Origin: Bacteroidetes bacterium B1(2017)
GTDB lineage: Bacteria; Bacteroidota; Bacteroidia; UKL13-3
Length of the DNA: 64,000 nucleotides
NCBI GenBank assembly: GCA_002256395.1
Contig: NKJG01000001.1
Coordinates: 1,178,001 to 1,242,000, forward strand
Direction of reading: 5' to 3'
In this document: piece by piece, positions 44,903 to 54,518 of the stretch
Layout of the letters: the number at the start of each line of letters is the position of its first letter
Numbering within the stretch: position 1 is the first letter of the stretch
Position numbers and translations under genes: made by a program
Notes under the pieces: model-generated
Databases searched by the model: none
The model's input: only the letters and a program-made list of their open reading frames with translations
Told to the model about the DNA's origin: nothing

Positions 44903-46732
44903 TTATCCTTCCAAAATCTTCTGCATTTCGTGCAGTTGACGGTATAAACCTTCTTGTGCAATTAGCTCGTTATGTGTGCCTGTTTGCACAATACGGCCTT
45001 TATCTAACACCACAATTTTATCGGCCTTATGTATGGTGCTTAAACGGTGTGCAATAACAATGGTAGTTCTGTTTTGCATGATATTGTTTAATGCTTCCTG
45101 AACCAAGCGCTCGCTCGCAGTATCCAAGGCAGAAGTGGCCTCATCTAAAATTAAAATATCTGGATTTGTATGAATAGCACGGGCAATACTTATACGTTGG
45201 CGTTGGCCTCCACTTAGTTTGTTTCCTCTATCTCCAATATTTGTTTGATATCCCTTTTCTGAGGTTTCAATGAACTCCTGTGCATTGGCAACCTTTGCCG
45301 CATCTTCCACAAGGCTCGGATCAACATTGGTTTTGCCAAAGGCGATATTGTTATAAATGGTATCATTAAACAAAATAGATTCTTGAGCTACCACAGCCAT
45401 AGTGCCGCGTAATTGAAGAATTTTAAGATTCTTAATGTTCTCCCCATCAATTAACACTTCGCCTTCTGCAGGGTCGTAAAAACGTGGAATTAAATCGGTA
45501 AGCGTTGATTTACCACTACCCGATGGCCCTACTAAGGCAACGGTTTTACCTTTTTCTATAGTTAAGTTTATATTCTTCAACACAAACTCATCCGCGTATT
45601 TAAAGCTTACATTTCTAAATTCTATCGATTGGTTCAAACCGCTAACTGGCTTGGCATTGGGTATTTCTGTAATTATTTCTTCGCTTATTAAAACTTCATT
45701 TACCCTATCCAAAGAAGCCAGTCCTTTTTGCATATTGCTATAGGCTGTAGAAAAGGATTTTGCAGGGGGCAATATTTGGGTAAATACTGCAATAAATAAA
45801 ATAAAGGATTCTGCGTTAAGGCCTGTTTCTTGAGGGTGTAAGGCCATTTTTCCACCATACCATAAAATAAAAGATAAAACCACTACGCTTAGTGTTTCAG
45901 AAATAGGAGAGGCACTGTCGCCAATTCTATTGCTTGCCACATTTATGCGTGTGTACTTATTGTTTTCTTTATTAAAACGCTTCATAAAAAACTCCTGAGA
46001 GTTAAATGCTTTTATAATGCGCACACCCATTAAAGTTTCTTCGTATAAAGATACTAAGTCGCCCAATTTGGCCTGACCTCTTTGTGAGTATTTCTTAAGT
46101 AGTTTTCCAATTTGCCCAATAAGCAAGCCTATTATAGGCAATGTTACAAATACAATAACTACTAATTGCGGACTAATCAATAACAAGGAAATTAAAAAGA
46201 TAAGTATGGTAAGAGGTTCTTTAAACATTGCCTCTAATGAACTCATAATGGCCACTTCCACTTGTAAAATATCATTACTCATGCGGCTAATTAAATCGCC
46301 TTTTTTCTCTTCACTAAAATACGATAGAGGCAAAACCAAAATGTGTTTGTACATGCTCTCACGCAAATTGCTAACAATATTGTTGCGCAACGAAACCATA
46401 AAGAATAAGGCTAAGTACCTAAAAACATTTTTGAAAAAGATGGTACCAATAGCTAACAAACAGATAAAAACTAAGGCCGCTTCTTTGCCCTCTGTTTGTA
46501 TTAGATGGGATAGATAATAATTAAAGAATGCTTTAAGGCCAGATGCATCATAAGTAACCACGGGCTTTACTGTTACCAATTCTGTTTGTCCAAATAGTAA
46601 AGATAGAAAGGGTAAAATGAGTGCAATAGAAAATAGGCTAAAGAAAATGCTAAATACATTGAAAATAACATTCAATAACGCCAATCCTTTATAAGGAAGT
46701 ATATATCTAAAAAACCTTAAGTAACCTTTCAT
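44903..46732 (-). CDS. MsbA-like ABC exporter (fused membrane and ATPase domains)
   Basis: 609 residues. The N-terminal membrane domain (~1-330) has six helices, and the C-terminal ATPase has Walker A ALVGPSGSGKSTL, signature LSGGQRQRISIARAI, Walker B DILILDEATSALD and the H-loop IVIAHRLSTIH. The layout is that of homodimeric lipid or drug exporters such as MsbA. The likely substrate is a lipid or lipopolysaccharide precursor, though drug export cannot be ruled out. It stands alone on the minus strand; an imperfect hairpin (GGTTTTGTTCAAAACAAACC) follows the stop. Confidence 0.88.
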   Translation of the reverse strand: MKGYLRFFRYILPYKGLALLNVIFNVFSIFFSLFSIALILPFLSLLFGQTELVTVKPVVTYDASGLKAFFNYYLSHLIQTEGKEAALVFICLLAIGTIFFKNVFRYLALFFMVSLRNNIVSNLRESMYKHILVLPLSYFSEEKKGDLISRMSNDILQVEVAIMSSLEAMFKEPLTILIFLISLLLISPQLVVIVFVTLPIIGLLIGQIGKLLKKYSQRGQAKLGDLVSLYEETLMGVRIIKAFNSQEFFMKRFNKENNKYTRINVASNRIGDSASPISETLSVVVLSFILWYGGKMALHPQETGLNAESFILFIAVFTQILPPAKSFSTAYSNMQKGLASLDRVNEVLISEEIITEIPNAKPVSGLNQSIEFRNVSFKYADEFVLKNINLTIEKGKTVALVGPSGSGKSTLTDLIPRFYDPAEGEVLIDGENIKNLKILQLRGTMAVVAQESILFNDTIYNNIAFGKTNVDPSLVEDAAKVANAQEFIETSEKGYQTNIGDRGNKLSGGQRQRISIARAIHTNPDILILDEATSALDTASERLVQEALNNIMQNRTTIVIAHRLSTIHKADKIVVLDKGRIVQTGTHNELIAQEGLYRQLHEMQKILEG

Positions 46733-46786
46733 TAGTCAATAATTATCAGAGGGTGGCAAATATCCGAATTTATCTGGTATTATTCT

Positions 46787-48034
46787 TTAATCAATTTTAT
46801 ACTTTGTTTTATACTTCCCAAACAGCTTCACCTGGTCGTTTTTAAGGTCTATTTCTTCGCCATTTAAAAACACCTTAAACAAGGAGCTTTCTTTCATATC
46901 CAATAGGTTTCCGTTGCAAATTAAAATAGAAGCATCTTTACCTATTTCCAAGCTACCTAATTGTTTATCAACTCCCATAATTTTGGCAGGAATAAGTGTA
47001 ATACTTTGCAAAGCAGCCTCTGGGCTCATTCCATAAGCACTTGCTGTACCTGCTATATAGGCCAAATTGCGCGCCTCCCAACTTCCTTCATAGGATAGAG
47101 CAACCACTAGTCCTGCTGCTTGCAATTGGGCGGGTGTTTGGTAAGGTTGATCTATTCCATCGGCATTATGGGATGGCAAACGATGTATGTTTCCTAAAAC
47201 AATTGGAATGGAATTTTCTTTTAAAAAGTCGATGACCAAATAGGCTTCTTGCGCTCCAACTAGAACTAATTTTATGCTAGGATAATTCTTCTTAAAAAAG
47301 TTCACACTTCTTACTAAGCTTCTAGCGTCGTTTGCGTGTATGTATAGGTTTTTTTGTCCGCTTAAAACGCCTTTCATAGCTGCTAAACGGGCATTAAATT
47401 TGGGTGTAGCTTGATTGTTATATTGATTGGCTTCGGCTAAAAAGCTGCTTAATTCTGCAATTTGTTTTTCGGCTTCTGCTACTTGTTCTTCTTTGGTTCC
47501 ATTTACATAAGGCCAGTTTAAGTGAACGCCTTCATCTACTGATACGGCTGCATCTTCCCAGTTCCAAGCCTTTGTTTTTAATAGGCTACTGCTTCCGCTA
47601 ATTAGGCCTCCTGTTGGCACGGCTTGAGTGTATAAAATTCCATTAAATAAAGCTGTAGGCAATATTTTCGAATCGGTATTATAGGCAATTACAGAGCGCA
47701 CATTTGGGTTTATATTTCCTTGCTCAGTATAGTCGCGTGTGGCTCTAATGGCGTCTATTTCATTTAAGCCCATAATATTGTTCATACAAATCAAACCTGG
47801 GTAAATGTGTTTGCCAGCAGCATCAATTATTTTGGCTGTTTTATATTGCGCAGTTAGTTCCTTTCCAACTTGGACAATTTTGCCTTGTTCAATAACAAGA
47901 ACGCCTTTTTCTATTACCTGCCCCGTACCTGTGTGTATGGTGCCGTTCATAATAATAGTGGTGTTAGGCTGAGCCCAGAGCCCAAGACCTAGTAATAGAA
48001 ACAAGCAAGAGAGTGTATATCGTGTCATGGTCAT
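46787..48034 (-). CDS. Exported amidohydrolase-like protein lacking the HxH motif
   Basis: 415 residues with a signal peptide (TLSCLFLLLGLGLWAQ). The small beta domain around the barrel is typical of amidohydrolases (TIIMNGTIHTGTGQVIEKG; IGKDASILICNGNLLD). Strand 1, which normally carries the HxH metal ligands, reads HIYPGLICMNNIMGL and has none. The strand-5 position keeps LYIHAND, the next is VLVGAQEA instead of a histidine, and the late Asp is not evident. It may be a non-catalytic partner of the large amidohydrolase upstream. Last gene of a three-gene minus-strand operon, 6 bp after the previous stop. Confidence 0.8.
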   Translation of the reverse strand: MTMTRYTLSCLFLLLGLGLWAQPNTTIIMNGTIHTGTGQVIEKGVLVIEQGKIVQVGKELTAQYKTAKIIDAAGKHIYPGLICMNNIMGLNEIDAIRATRDYTEQGNINPNVRSVIAYNTDSKILPTALFNGILYTQAVPTGGLISGSSSLLKTKAWNWEDAAVSVDEGVHLNWPYVNGTKEEQVAEAEKQIAELSSFLAEANQYNNQATPKFNARLAAMKGVLSGQKNLYIHANDARSLVRSVNFFKKNYPSIKLVLVGAQEAYLVIDFLKENSIPIVLGNIHRLPSHNADGIDQPYQTPAQLQAAGLVVALSYEGSWEARNLAYIAGTASAYGMSPEAALQSITLIPAKIMGVDKQLGSLEIGKDASILICNGNLLDMKESSLFKVFLNGEEIDLKNDQVKLFGKYKTKYKID

Positions 48035-48040
48035 ATTGTT

Positions 48041-49432
48041 TTAGTGTGGAAGTGGTAAAGGTTTAGATTTAAGCAGTTTAATACTTGCTTTTTTAGGTCC
48101 GGGTTTTATTTGTAAATCGTAGAATTGTATTATTTTGGAGTCGCTATTTTGATAGTCAAAAATTATCTTCCAAGGTTTTGGACTTAAATTATATGTTCCA
48201 GCATATAATGAACCATCACCTGAATCAAATTCAATTGTTGGCATTTGGCCATTTTCAGTATAGAGTTCATAGCTTCCTCCGCCATTTCCTAGGTTATAAT
48301 AGGTATGTAACAAAGGGTATTTTTTATTCCCTTTTATTTGTGTGTAATTCTCCTCCAAGTAATCGCAGGCGCCACACATTCCACTCCTAAAATCGTTCAA
48401 AACGGTATAGGTTCTAAACACGATTGAGCCATCAGAAAGGCTAACGTAATCTGGTTTAAATTGATCAAAACCTCCCCATTGTTTGTCTTTTTCTTTGTTC
48501 TCTGCATCCTCTTCTTCATCATACCCTTCATACCTGGATGAGCTTATAGTTTGGCCTTTGTATTCATATATAGCTGTTAACCTTTTATAAATTTCTGGAG
48601 CGTAATAATCGCCGGCTACAAAGGAACTTCGTTCAATTCTAGTCTTTAAAATCTCGTTACCTATACGTATGTTTTTCCTAAACAAAACCTCTACAGGTAA
48701 ACTATCTATAGGCGGGTCAAAACTAATTTCTATGCTGCCTATATCTTCTACAAAAGATTCGCCATCATACACATAGTTCGACGACGATTTTTGGATCATT
48801 AATCCCTCGCTTGCTGTAGAAGTTTTTGTGTAATGAAACCCATTAGGAATAAAATAAACCGAATCATTTTCACCTTCTAAATTGTGATCTAACCAATACA
48901 TAAAGCTCCGTTCACTTTCATAAGAACTTCGTACTTCAACTAAGCTTAAGTCTTTTACAAATACAGTGTCGGGGCGTAAACAAATGTTAACTATATAATG
49001 TCCAAGCAATCCGTCTTGGTCTTTTTCAAAATGTATTAAATAAGAGTTTTGAGTGCTGTCTTTTAGTCTTACAATTTCTTTAACACGACCAATCCAATCT
49101 TGTCCTTCAAGATTATTATTTAAAATAAGCCATCTACATTGATCTCCTTTCATCCATTCAAAAAGAATATAGCTCGCATTGCTAGTGTTGTCAAAAAGAG
49201 TACTCATACGCAAATACTTATCTGCAGTTTCGTAGTTACCAATTACTTCAACTAATGGTTGTCGATTATCTTTACCTAGTAAAGAGTCAATCGTAACTCT
49301 TAAATCTTGTATGCGCTCATTACTATCATTATAAACTCCCTCAAAAGGGCACAAGCCTTTTTGGGCATAAAGAGTTTGGGGTCTTATTGCCAATAGAATT
49401 AAAACAATTATAAGGAGTTTAATACGCCACAT
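48041..49432 (-). CDS. Exported protein of unknown function between two amidohydrolases
   Basis: 463 residues with a signal peptide (KLLIIVLILLAIRPQTLYAQ). The mature protein is mostly beta and rich in acidic and aromatic residues; visible marks are CPFEGVYNDSNERIQDL, a CGACDYLEENY motif with two close cysteines (~360), and an acidic stretch GYDEEEDAENKEKDKQ. I recognise no family. It is 4 bp after the large amidohydrolase and 6 bp before the small one, so all three are co-transcribed. Periplasmic or outer-membrane-attached location is expected. Confidence 0.72.
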   Translation of the reverse strand: MWRIKLLIIVLILLAIRPQTLYAQKGLCPFEGVYNDSNERIQDLRVTIDSLLGKDNRQPLVEVIGNYETADKYLRMSTLFDNTSNASYILFEWMKGDQCRWLILNNNLEGQDWIGRVKEIVRLKDSTQNSYLIHFEKDQDGLLGHYIVNICLRPDTVFVKDLSLVEVRSSYESERSFMYWLDHNLEGENDSVYFIPNGFHYTKTSTASEGLMIQKSSSNYVYDGESFVEDIGSIEISFDPPIDSLPVEVLFRKNIRIGNEILKTRIERSSFVAGDYYAPEIYKRLTAIYEYKGQTISSSRYEGYDEEEDAENKEKDKQWGGFDQFKPDYVSLSDGSIVFRTYTVLNDFRSGMCGACDYLEENYTQIKGNKKYPLLHTYYNLGNGGGSYELYTENGQMPTIEFDSGDGSLYAGTYNLSPKPWKIIFDYQNSDSKIIQFYDLQIKPGPKKASIKLLKSKPLPLPH

Positions 49433-49436
49433 TCAG

Positions 49437-52400
49437 TTAGTCTTCACAATGGTAATCTGGGTCGGGTGCCGATACTTTCAATTCTGTTTTTTCGCCTTTT
49501 TGTTTAGCGGCAATCATTTTGGCAATAATGCGCTCACGCTCCAATTGAATGGCTTTTCTTGCGGCTAAATCTTGCTCACGGTTAAAGTAACAAACTCCAT
49601 CTACAAAGGTCATTTCGGCCTTAGCTTGTATGCTTAATGGGTTGGCGCTCCACAAAACTAAATCGGCATCTTTCCCAACTTTAATACTTCCTGTTCTAGC
49701 ATCCAAATGAAGCATTTTTGCTGGGTTTAAGGTCACCATTTTCCATGCATCTTCTTCGCTTATTCCACCGTATTTAATAATTTTTGCAGCCTCTTGGTTC
49801 AGCCTTCTTCCCATTTCTGCATCATCACTGTTAATAGCAGTTACTACACCCATTTTATTTAAGATGGCGGCGTTTTGTGGTATAGCATCTATTACTTCGT
49901 ATTTATAAGCCCACCAATCGGCAAAAGTACTGGCACTTACTCCATGCGCTTTCATTTTATCGGCCACTTTATAGCCTTCCAAAATATGCGTAAAAGTGTT
50001 TACCTTAAAGCCCATGCTATCTGCCACATGCATTAGCATATTTATTTCACTTTGCACATAACTGTGGCAACTAATAAATCTCTTTTTATTCAAAATTTCA
50101 ACTAAGGTTTCAAGCTCCAAATCCCTTCGTGTTTTTGTTGGATTTGCTTTTAATGCGGCTTCATATTCTCTTGCTCTTATAAAGGCATCATAATAAACTT
50201 GCTCAACGCCCATGCGTGTTTGAGGATATCTTCCACTATCGTAACTCCAACTACTTTGCTTTACATTTTCTCCTAAAGCAAATTTTATAAAGCCATCTGC
50301 GTTGGCTATTTTTAATTGCTCAGGTGCCATTCCCCAACGCAATTTAATAAGGCTACTTTGCCCTCCAACGGGGTTACATGAGCCATGTAATTGTTGGCAT
50401 CCAATTACTCCTCCACTTAACTGGCGATATATGTTTATGTCCTCAGAATTTACTACGTCCCCAATTCTAACTTCTGCTGTTATGTTTTGTGTGCACTCGT
50501 TAACGCCTCTGTATATAGCAATATGCGAGTGTTCATCAATTATTCCATTGCTCAAATGTTTTCCGGTTGCATCAATTATTTTGGCATTGGCTAAAATCAA
50601 ACCTTTACCAATGGCAACAATTTTACCATTGCTTATGGCCACATCTGTTTGGGTTTGGATACCTTCTTTTTCATTGGTCCAAACGGTAGCGTTTCTAAAA
50701 ATAATGTTCTCCGCCTTAGGTAATTGCTCATTTCCGTATTCGGTAAAAGGGTAAATAACTTTTCCTATGGCTGGTGCTTTGCTGCTATCTGCCTTTTTAA
50801 TTTCGGTTTGAACCGACAACAAAGTTGCTGAAAAAGGAACTTTTTCTCCATTGCCTAAACTCGCTGTTCCCTCAATGTTTTTTACTTGCCCATTGTTGCT
50901 ATCAACTTGGTTCAGCCAAGCACTTACTCTTACTAATTGCTCACTTTTTTTATTGGCTTTAAAGCTTAAGGTGTAAATTCCTGCTGCTTCATGCAGGTTT
51001 ATTTTTAAAGTATCTGTACCTTTCAAACTAACTTCTTTTTGATCTTTTGAAATGCTTAGTACTGCATTTTCATAGCCAGCAAGTTTTACCGAATAATTTC
51101 CATCTAAATGAAAATCTGGACTAGCTTTTAAAATTACTTGTTGGCCGTTTACCCAATGTTCTTCTATAACAGCTCCCGAATTAAAAATGGGTTCATTGCT
51201 TATAAAAAAGTTAGCCGTTTTTCCTTTTTGTAAACTACCCAAATCTTGATCCAGGTGCAAGTATTTTGCTGGCATTAGGGTTAATGCGTTTAAGGCATCT
51301 TTTTCACTAAGACCGTATAATACAGCCTTTCTCAAATTGTTTAAAAACTCATTCGCATCGGCACATTTACTTGATGTGAGTGCAAATGGAATATTTTTTT
51401 GCGCCACAATAGCAGCATTTGCAGGTGCCATTTCCCAATGCTTTAAATCGCCTAAACTCACATTTGCCGCATCAAACGGATCTTCTACCTCATAAGGTTT
51501 TGGAAAATGTAATGGCAATAACAAAGGCATGCCTGTTTGCGCAATCTCCTCTATTCGTTGGTAATCGTCGCCCGCAGTTTTAATTAAATATTGAACACCA
51601 AATTCTTTCCCAATTTTTGCAGCCCTTAAAACCGCCAATTTATTTTCTGCCTCAAAAATGGCAGGTAAAGTTTTTTGAGTATTAAAATTGTCGAAACTTA
51701 AACTTACTTCTCCTTTTTGCTGCGCATACCATGTAGCATCCAAATAGGTTTGCCTTATTAAGGCAATTGTTCCCATGGCCGAACCAGGGTAATCTTGTGG
51801 GCTAGTTCCTTTGTTAAAGCTTAACTGGGTTGCGGCTTTCTGTTTTAGTATTAATTTTTGCTCATGGTCTTTATGTGTATAAACCAAAACAGAACTACCT
51901 CTAAAAAGGCCATCTTGTACCGCACTTAAACTTACTCCAAAGCCGGAGGCTAGTAGTTGTTTGCTCTTTTTTTCATCATATGAAAAGTAATCGGCAGCAT
52001 TTAAATTAGCTCTTATGGCATCATTCCAGGCATAGGCTCCTTTTTGATTATTCACAAACTGCTCGCCTCTTCCTTTATTTACTGGCGCATTTGCCATGCC
52101 ATAATTACTGTAGAGTTCAATAAAAGAGGCATATACATATTTGTTATGTCCATTTATTACTCGCATCTCCTTACCTATAGGTAAATTAATTCCAACGTTT
52201 TCTATTTTGCCATCTTTAATCACTAAAGTGGCATCTTTTAAAAAAGTGTTTGGGTCGACCCAAATATTTACATGCATAATTGCTACATAATTGGGGCGCG
52301 TATCTAGCGGCCCATTTTGAGGAAATGTGCTTTGTGCTTCTGTGCCCAAGAAGGCTAACATACAGCCAACTAATAGAATTAGGTTGTTTTTAAATGTCAT
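49437..52400 (-). CDS. Tandem amidohydrolase, inactive N half and active C half
   Basis: The start is put at ATG 52400 (MTFKNNLILLVGCMLAFLG, cleaved after TEAQ); a GTG seven codons earlier would spoil the signal. 987 residues. The first half (~1-430) has amidohydrolase flanks but strand 1 reads KYVYASFIELYSNYG, with no HxH. After a beta-domain linker, the second half (~570-960) has the full site: NGIIDEHSHIAI, FISCHSYVQSEINM, NTFTHILEGYKVAD and AINSDDAEMGRR. It should hydrolyse an amide, imide or dipeptide-like substrate in the periplasm. First gene of the operon, with a good promoter upstream. Confidence 0.85.
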   Translation of the reverse strand: MTFKNNLILLVGCMLAFLGTEAQSTFPQNGPLDTRPNYVAIMHVNIWVDPNTFLKDATLVIKDGKIENVGINLPIGKEMRVINGHNKYVYASFIELYSNYGMANAPVNKGRGEQFVNNQKGAYAWNDAIRANLNAADYFSYDEKKSKQLLASGFGVSLSAVQDGLFRGSSVLVYTHKDHEQKLILKQKAATQLSFNKGTSPQDYPGSAMGTIALIRQTYLDATWYAQQKGEVSLSFDNFNTQKTLPAIFEAENKLAVLRAAKIGKEFGVQYLIKTAGDDYQRIEEIAQTGMPLLLPLHFPKPYEVEDPFDAANVSLGDLKHWEMAPANAAIVAQKNIPFALTSSKCADANEFLNNLRKAVLYGLSEKDALNALTLMPAKYLHLDQDLGSLQKGKTANFFISNEPIFNSGAVIEEHWVNGQQVILKASPDFHLDGNYSVKLAGYENAVLSISKDQKEVSLKGTDTLKINLHEAAGIYTLSFKANKKSEQLVRVSAWLNQVDSNNGQVKNIEGTASLGNGEKVPFSATLLSVQTEIKKADSSKAPAIGKVIYPFTEYGNEQLPKAENIIFRNATVWTNEKEGIQTQTDVAISNGKIVAIGKGLILANAKIIDATGKHLSNGIIDEHSHIAIYRGVNECTQNITAEVRIGDVVNSEDINIYRQLSGGVIGCQQLHGSCNPVGGQSSLIKLRWGMAPEQLKIANADGFIKFALGENVKQSSWSYDSGRYPQTRMGVEQVYYDAFIRAREYEAALKANPTKTRRDLELETLVEILNKKRFISCHSYVQSEINMLMHVADSMGFKVNTFTHILEGYKVADKMKAHGVSASTFADWWAYKYEVIDAIPQNAAILNKMGVVTAINSDDAEMGRRLNQEAAKIIKYGGISEEDAWKMVTLNPAKMLHLDARTGSIKVGKDADLVLWSANPLSIQAKAEMTFVDGVCYFNREQDLAARKAIQLERERIIAKMIAAKQKGEKTELKVSAPDPDYHCED

Positions 52401-52437
52401 GTTTTTAATGCTTTTTCCCACTTTATAAGCTTTTGTA

Positions 52438-52466
52438 AAAAGGTACGTTTAAGCTAAGTACGGCAA
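52438..52466 (-). promoter_or_regulatory. Promoter of the amidohydrolase operon
   Basis: Minus strand: TTG (52466-52464), 18 bp, TACCTTTT (52445-52438), one base off the TAnnTTTG box. The predicted transcript starts ~30 bp before the ATG at 52400. Confidence 0.5.
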
Positions 52467-52507
52467 TTTAAGAGTTTAAATGATTTTTGGAAACACCTAT
52501 CAATGTT

Positions 52508-52537
52508 TTTGAAATACCTCTGCTATTCGTATGTTTG
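52508..52537 (+). promoter_or_regulatory. Promoter of the rhomboid/EEP operon
   Basis: TTTG (52508-52511), 18 bp, TATGTTTG (52530-52537), an exact -7 consensus. The ATG at 52554 follows 16 bp later, with AAGGAAACC as a weak ribosome site, so the leader is very short. Confidence 0.55.
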
Positions 52538-52553
52538 AAAAGGAAACCAAAAA

Positions 52554-53423
52554 ATGTTAGACGAACTAAAATTTAAATTCAAGCAAGGGAACGCTATTAT
52601 TCAGATTATTCTCGTGAATGTGGCCTTTTTTGTTTTATTTTCTCTTATAGGTGTTTTCTATTACCTCTATAATTTAGGGGGTTATAGCGACCATTTTTTG
52701 CAATACTTAAAACTCCCTGCTTCCTTTATAAATTTTGCAACTCAACCTTGGTCTATACTTACCAGTATGTTTATTCATGAAGGGTTTTTCCACCTCTTCT
52801 TTAACATGCTCTGGCTTTATTGGTTGGGTAATATTTTTCAAGAGTATCTTGGCAATTCAAAAACCTATCAAGCTTATTTTTTAGGAGGCATATTTGGTGG
52901 CTTGGTGTATATGATTGCCTTTAATGTGTTTCCAGCCTTTAGTAATTCTGTTTCTGTTTCATACGCGTGTGGGGCCTCTGCAGGGGTTTTAGCCTTGGTG
53001 GTTGCTACAGCAACCCTTTTGCCCGATTATGAAGTATTCCTTTTTATTATTGGTTCAATACGTTTAAAATACATTGCCCTTTTAGTAGTTATAATTGATA
53101 TCGTTTCTATTCCGCAAGGCAATCCTGGCGGACATCTTGCGCATTTAGGTGGCGCTGCTTTTGGATATGTATTTATTAAATTAATTTATAGTCAAAGCTC
53201 TATTCCCAACAAACTCGATAAAGCGTTTGATGGTTTTGGTTCCATGCTTCAACCAAAATCAAAACTTAAAATTCATTACAAAAACCCTGGTATGAGAGTA
53301 GAATCAAGCAATAAAGCTACGGATGCCGAAATTGACCTTATATTGGAGAAAATTCATAAAAGAGGAATTGATAGTTTAAGTAAAAAAGAAAAAGATATCC
53401 TATCTAAAGCAAGTAAAGAGTAA
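52554..53423 (+). CDS. Rhomboid-family intramembrane serine protease
   Basis: 289 residues with six or seven membrane helices (~17-205) and a hydrophilic C-terminal tail of ~75. The HEGFFHLFFNMLWLYWLG segment gives the helix-2 His/Asn motif, CGASAGVLALV carries the catalytic serine, and GGHLAHLGGAAFGYVFI the catalytic histidine. Rhomboids cut membrane proteins inside or near the bilayer. The substrate is unknown. The EEP-family gene starts 6 bp after the stop, a pairing I believe is common in this phylum. Confidence 0.9.
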   Translation: MLDELKFKFKQGNAIIQIILVNVAFFVLFSLIGVFYYLYNLGGYSDHFLQYLKLPASFINFATQPWSILTSMFIHEGFFHLFFNMLWLYWLGNIFQEYLGNSKTYQAYFLGGIFGGLVYMIAFNVFPAFSNSVSVSYACGASAGVLALVVATATLLPDYEVFLFIIGSIRLKYIALLVVIIDIVSIPQGNPGGHLAHLGGAAFGYVFIKLIYSQSSIPNKLDKAFDGFGSMLQPKSKLKIHYKNPGMRVESSNKATDAEIDLILEKIHKRGIDSLSKKEKDILSKASKE

Positions 53424-53429
53424 GGCCAA

Positions 53430-54518
53430 GTGAAAATTGTAAGAACAATTCTTGTAACATGTACCATTCTTGCTGCCATTGCATTATCGCTAGGCAGCCT
53501 ATCCCCGTATGTTTCACCAAAGGATTTTTGGCCACTTGCTTTCTTTGGATTAGCCTTTCCTTTTATGTTTGTAGCCAACTTTTTAGTCCTTGTTTTTTGG
53601 GCAATTAAAAAGCGAAAATTGGCTTTCGTGTCTTTGGCAGCTATGCTCATTACCTGCTGGAATGTTCCGTCCTTTTTTCAGTTTCATGCCCTTGAAGTGC
53701 CAGAAACAAACCAAGCACAACTGGTAAATGTAGTTAGTTTTAATACCCATTATATGGGAGCCTACGATTACAGTGGCGGCGATTCGGGCTTCTTTTTTAA
53801 TATGCTCGATACTCTTGATCCAGATATTATTTGCCTTCAAGAATTTGCCAATTTGGGTGGTAACTATGAGAAGCCAATGTTTAAACGCTTCTTTAACCAA
53901 TATAAAAATTTTGCTACTGTTAATGCCGATGCTCTCAGCAAAACCTTTCCTACGGGCTATGGTGTATGTATATTTTCTCGTTACCCAATTATTAATAAAG
54001 GGTACCTCGAATTAGAAAATCAAAACGCTAACCTTACCGTATTTGCCGATGTTGTTATTCGTAAAGATACCATCCGAGTGGTTAGTACTCACCTTAAATC
54101 AATTGTTTTTGATAAGGAAGACTACAAAACTTTTGAAGAACTTCAAGACGTTGAAGAAAGTCCCGAAACATATAAGGTAAGAAGAATATTCTCTAAATTA
54201 AAATATGCCTTTCAGGATAGAGCCAAACAAGCCGATAAAATACGTGAACGACTATTAGTTTCACCTTATAAAGTAATTCTTTGTGGCGATTTTAACGACT
54301 CTCCAACTAGTTATGCCTACCATACCATTAGAGGTAAAATGAAGGATTCATTTAAAGAATCTGGATTTGGGATGAGCCGCACCTATATTGGTAAAATGCC
54401 TTCTTTTAGAATAGATTATATCTTACACGACCCAAGCTATCAAAGCTTTCATTACCGAACAAATACCCTCAATTTTAGCGACCACAAAATGATTAGCTGC
54501 ACCATTGCAATTCCCTAA
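53430..54518 (+). CDS. Membrane-anchored endonuclease/exonuclease/phosphatase-family protein
   Basis: 362 residues; the start is GTG, 6 bp after the rhomboid stop. Three helices at the N-terminus (~5-25, 35-58, 62-82) are followed by an EEP domain with its full set of motifs: VVSFNTHYMG, PDIICLQEFANL, RVVSTHLKS, ILCGDFNDSPTS, FRIDYILHD and FSDHKMIS. These give the metal site and catalytic Asp/His of the fold. Members cut nucleic acids or remove phosphates from lipids; with its membrane anchor and periplasmic orientation, a phospholipid or envelope substrate is likely. Co-transcribed with the rhomboid gene. Confidence 0.88.
   Translation: MKIVRTILVTCTILAAIALSLGSLSPYVSPKDFWPLAFFGLAFPFMFVANFLVLVFWAIKKRKLAFVSLAAMLITCWNVPSFFQFHALEVPETNQAQLVNVVSFNTHYMGAYDYSGGDSGFFFNMLDTLDPDIICLQEFANLGGNYEKPMFKRFFNQYKNFATVNADALSKTFPTGYGVCIFSRYPIINKGYLELENQNANLTVFADVVIRKDTIRVVSTHLKSIVFDKEDYKTFEELQDVEESPETYKVRRIFSKLKYAFQDRAKQADKIRERLLVSPYKVILCGDFNDSPTSYAYHTIRGKMKDSFKESGFGMSRTYIGKMPSFRIDYILHDPSYQSFHYRTNTLNFSDHKMISCTIAIP

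Noticed and set aside
46787..48034. Pseudogene call for the small amidohydrolase
   Set aside because: The frame is intact with signal peptide and conserved flanks; only metal ligands are missing, which fits a non-catalytic partner better than decay.
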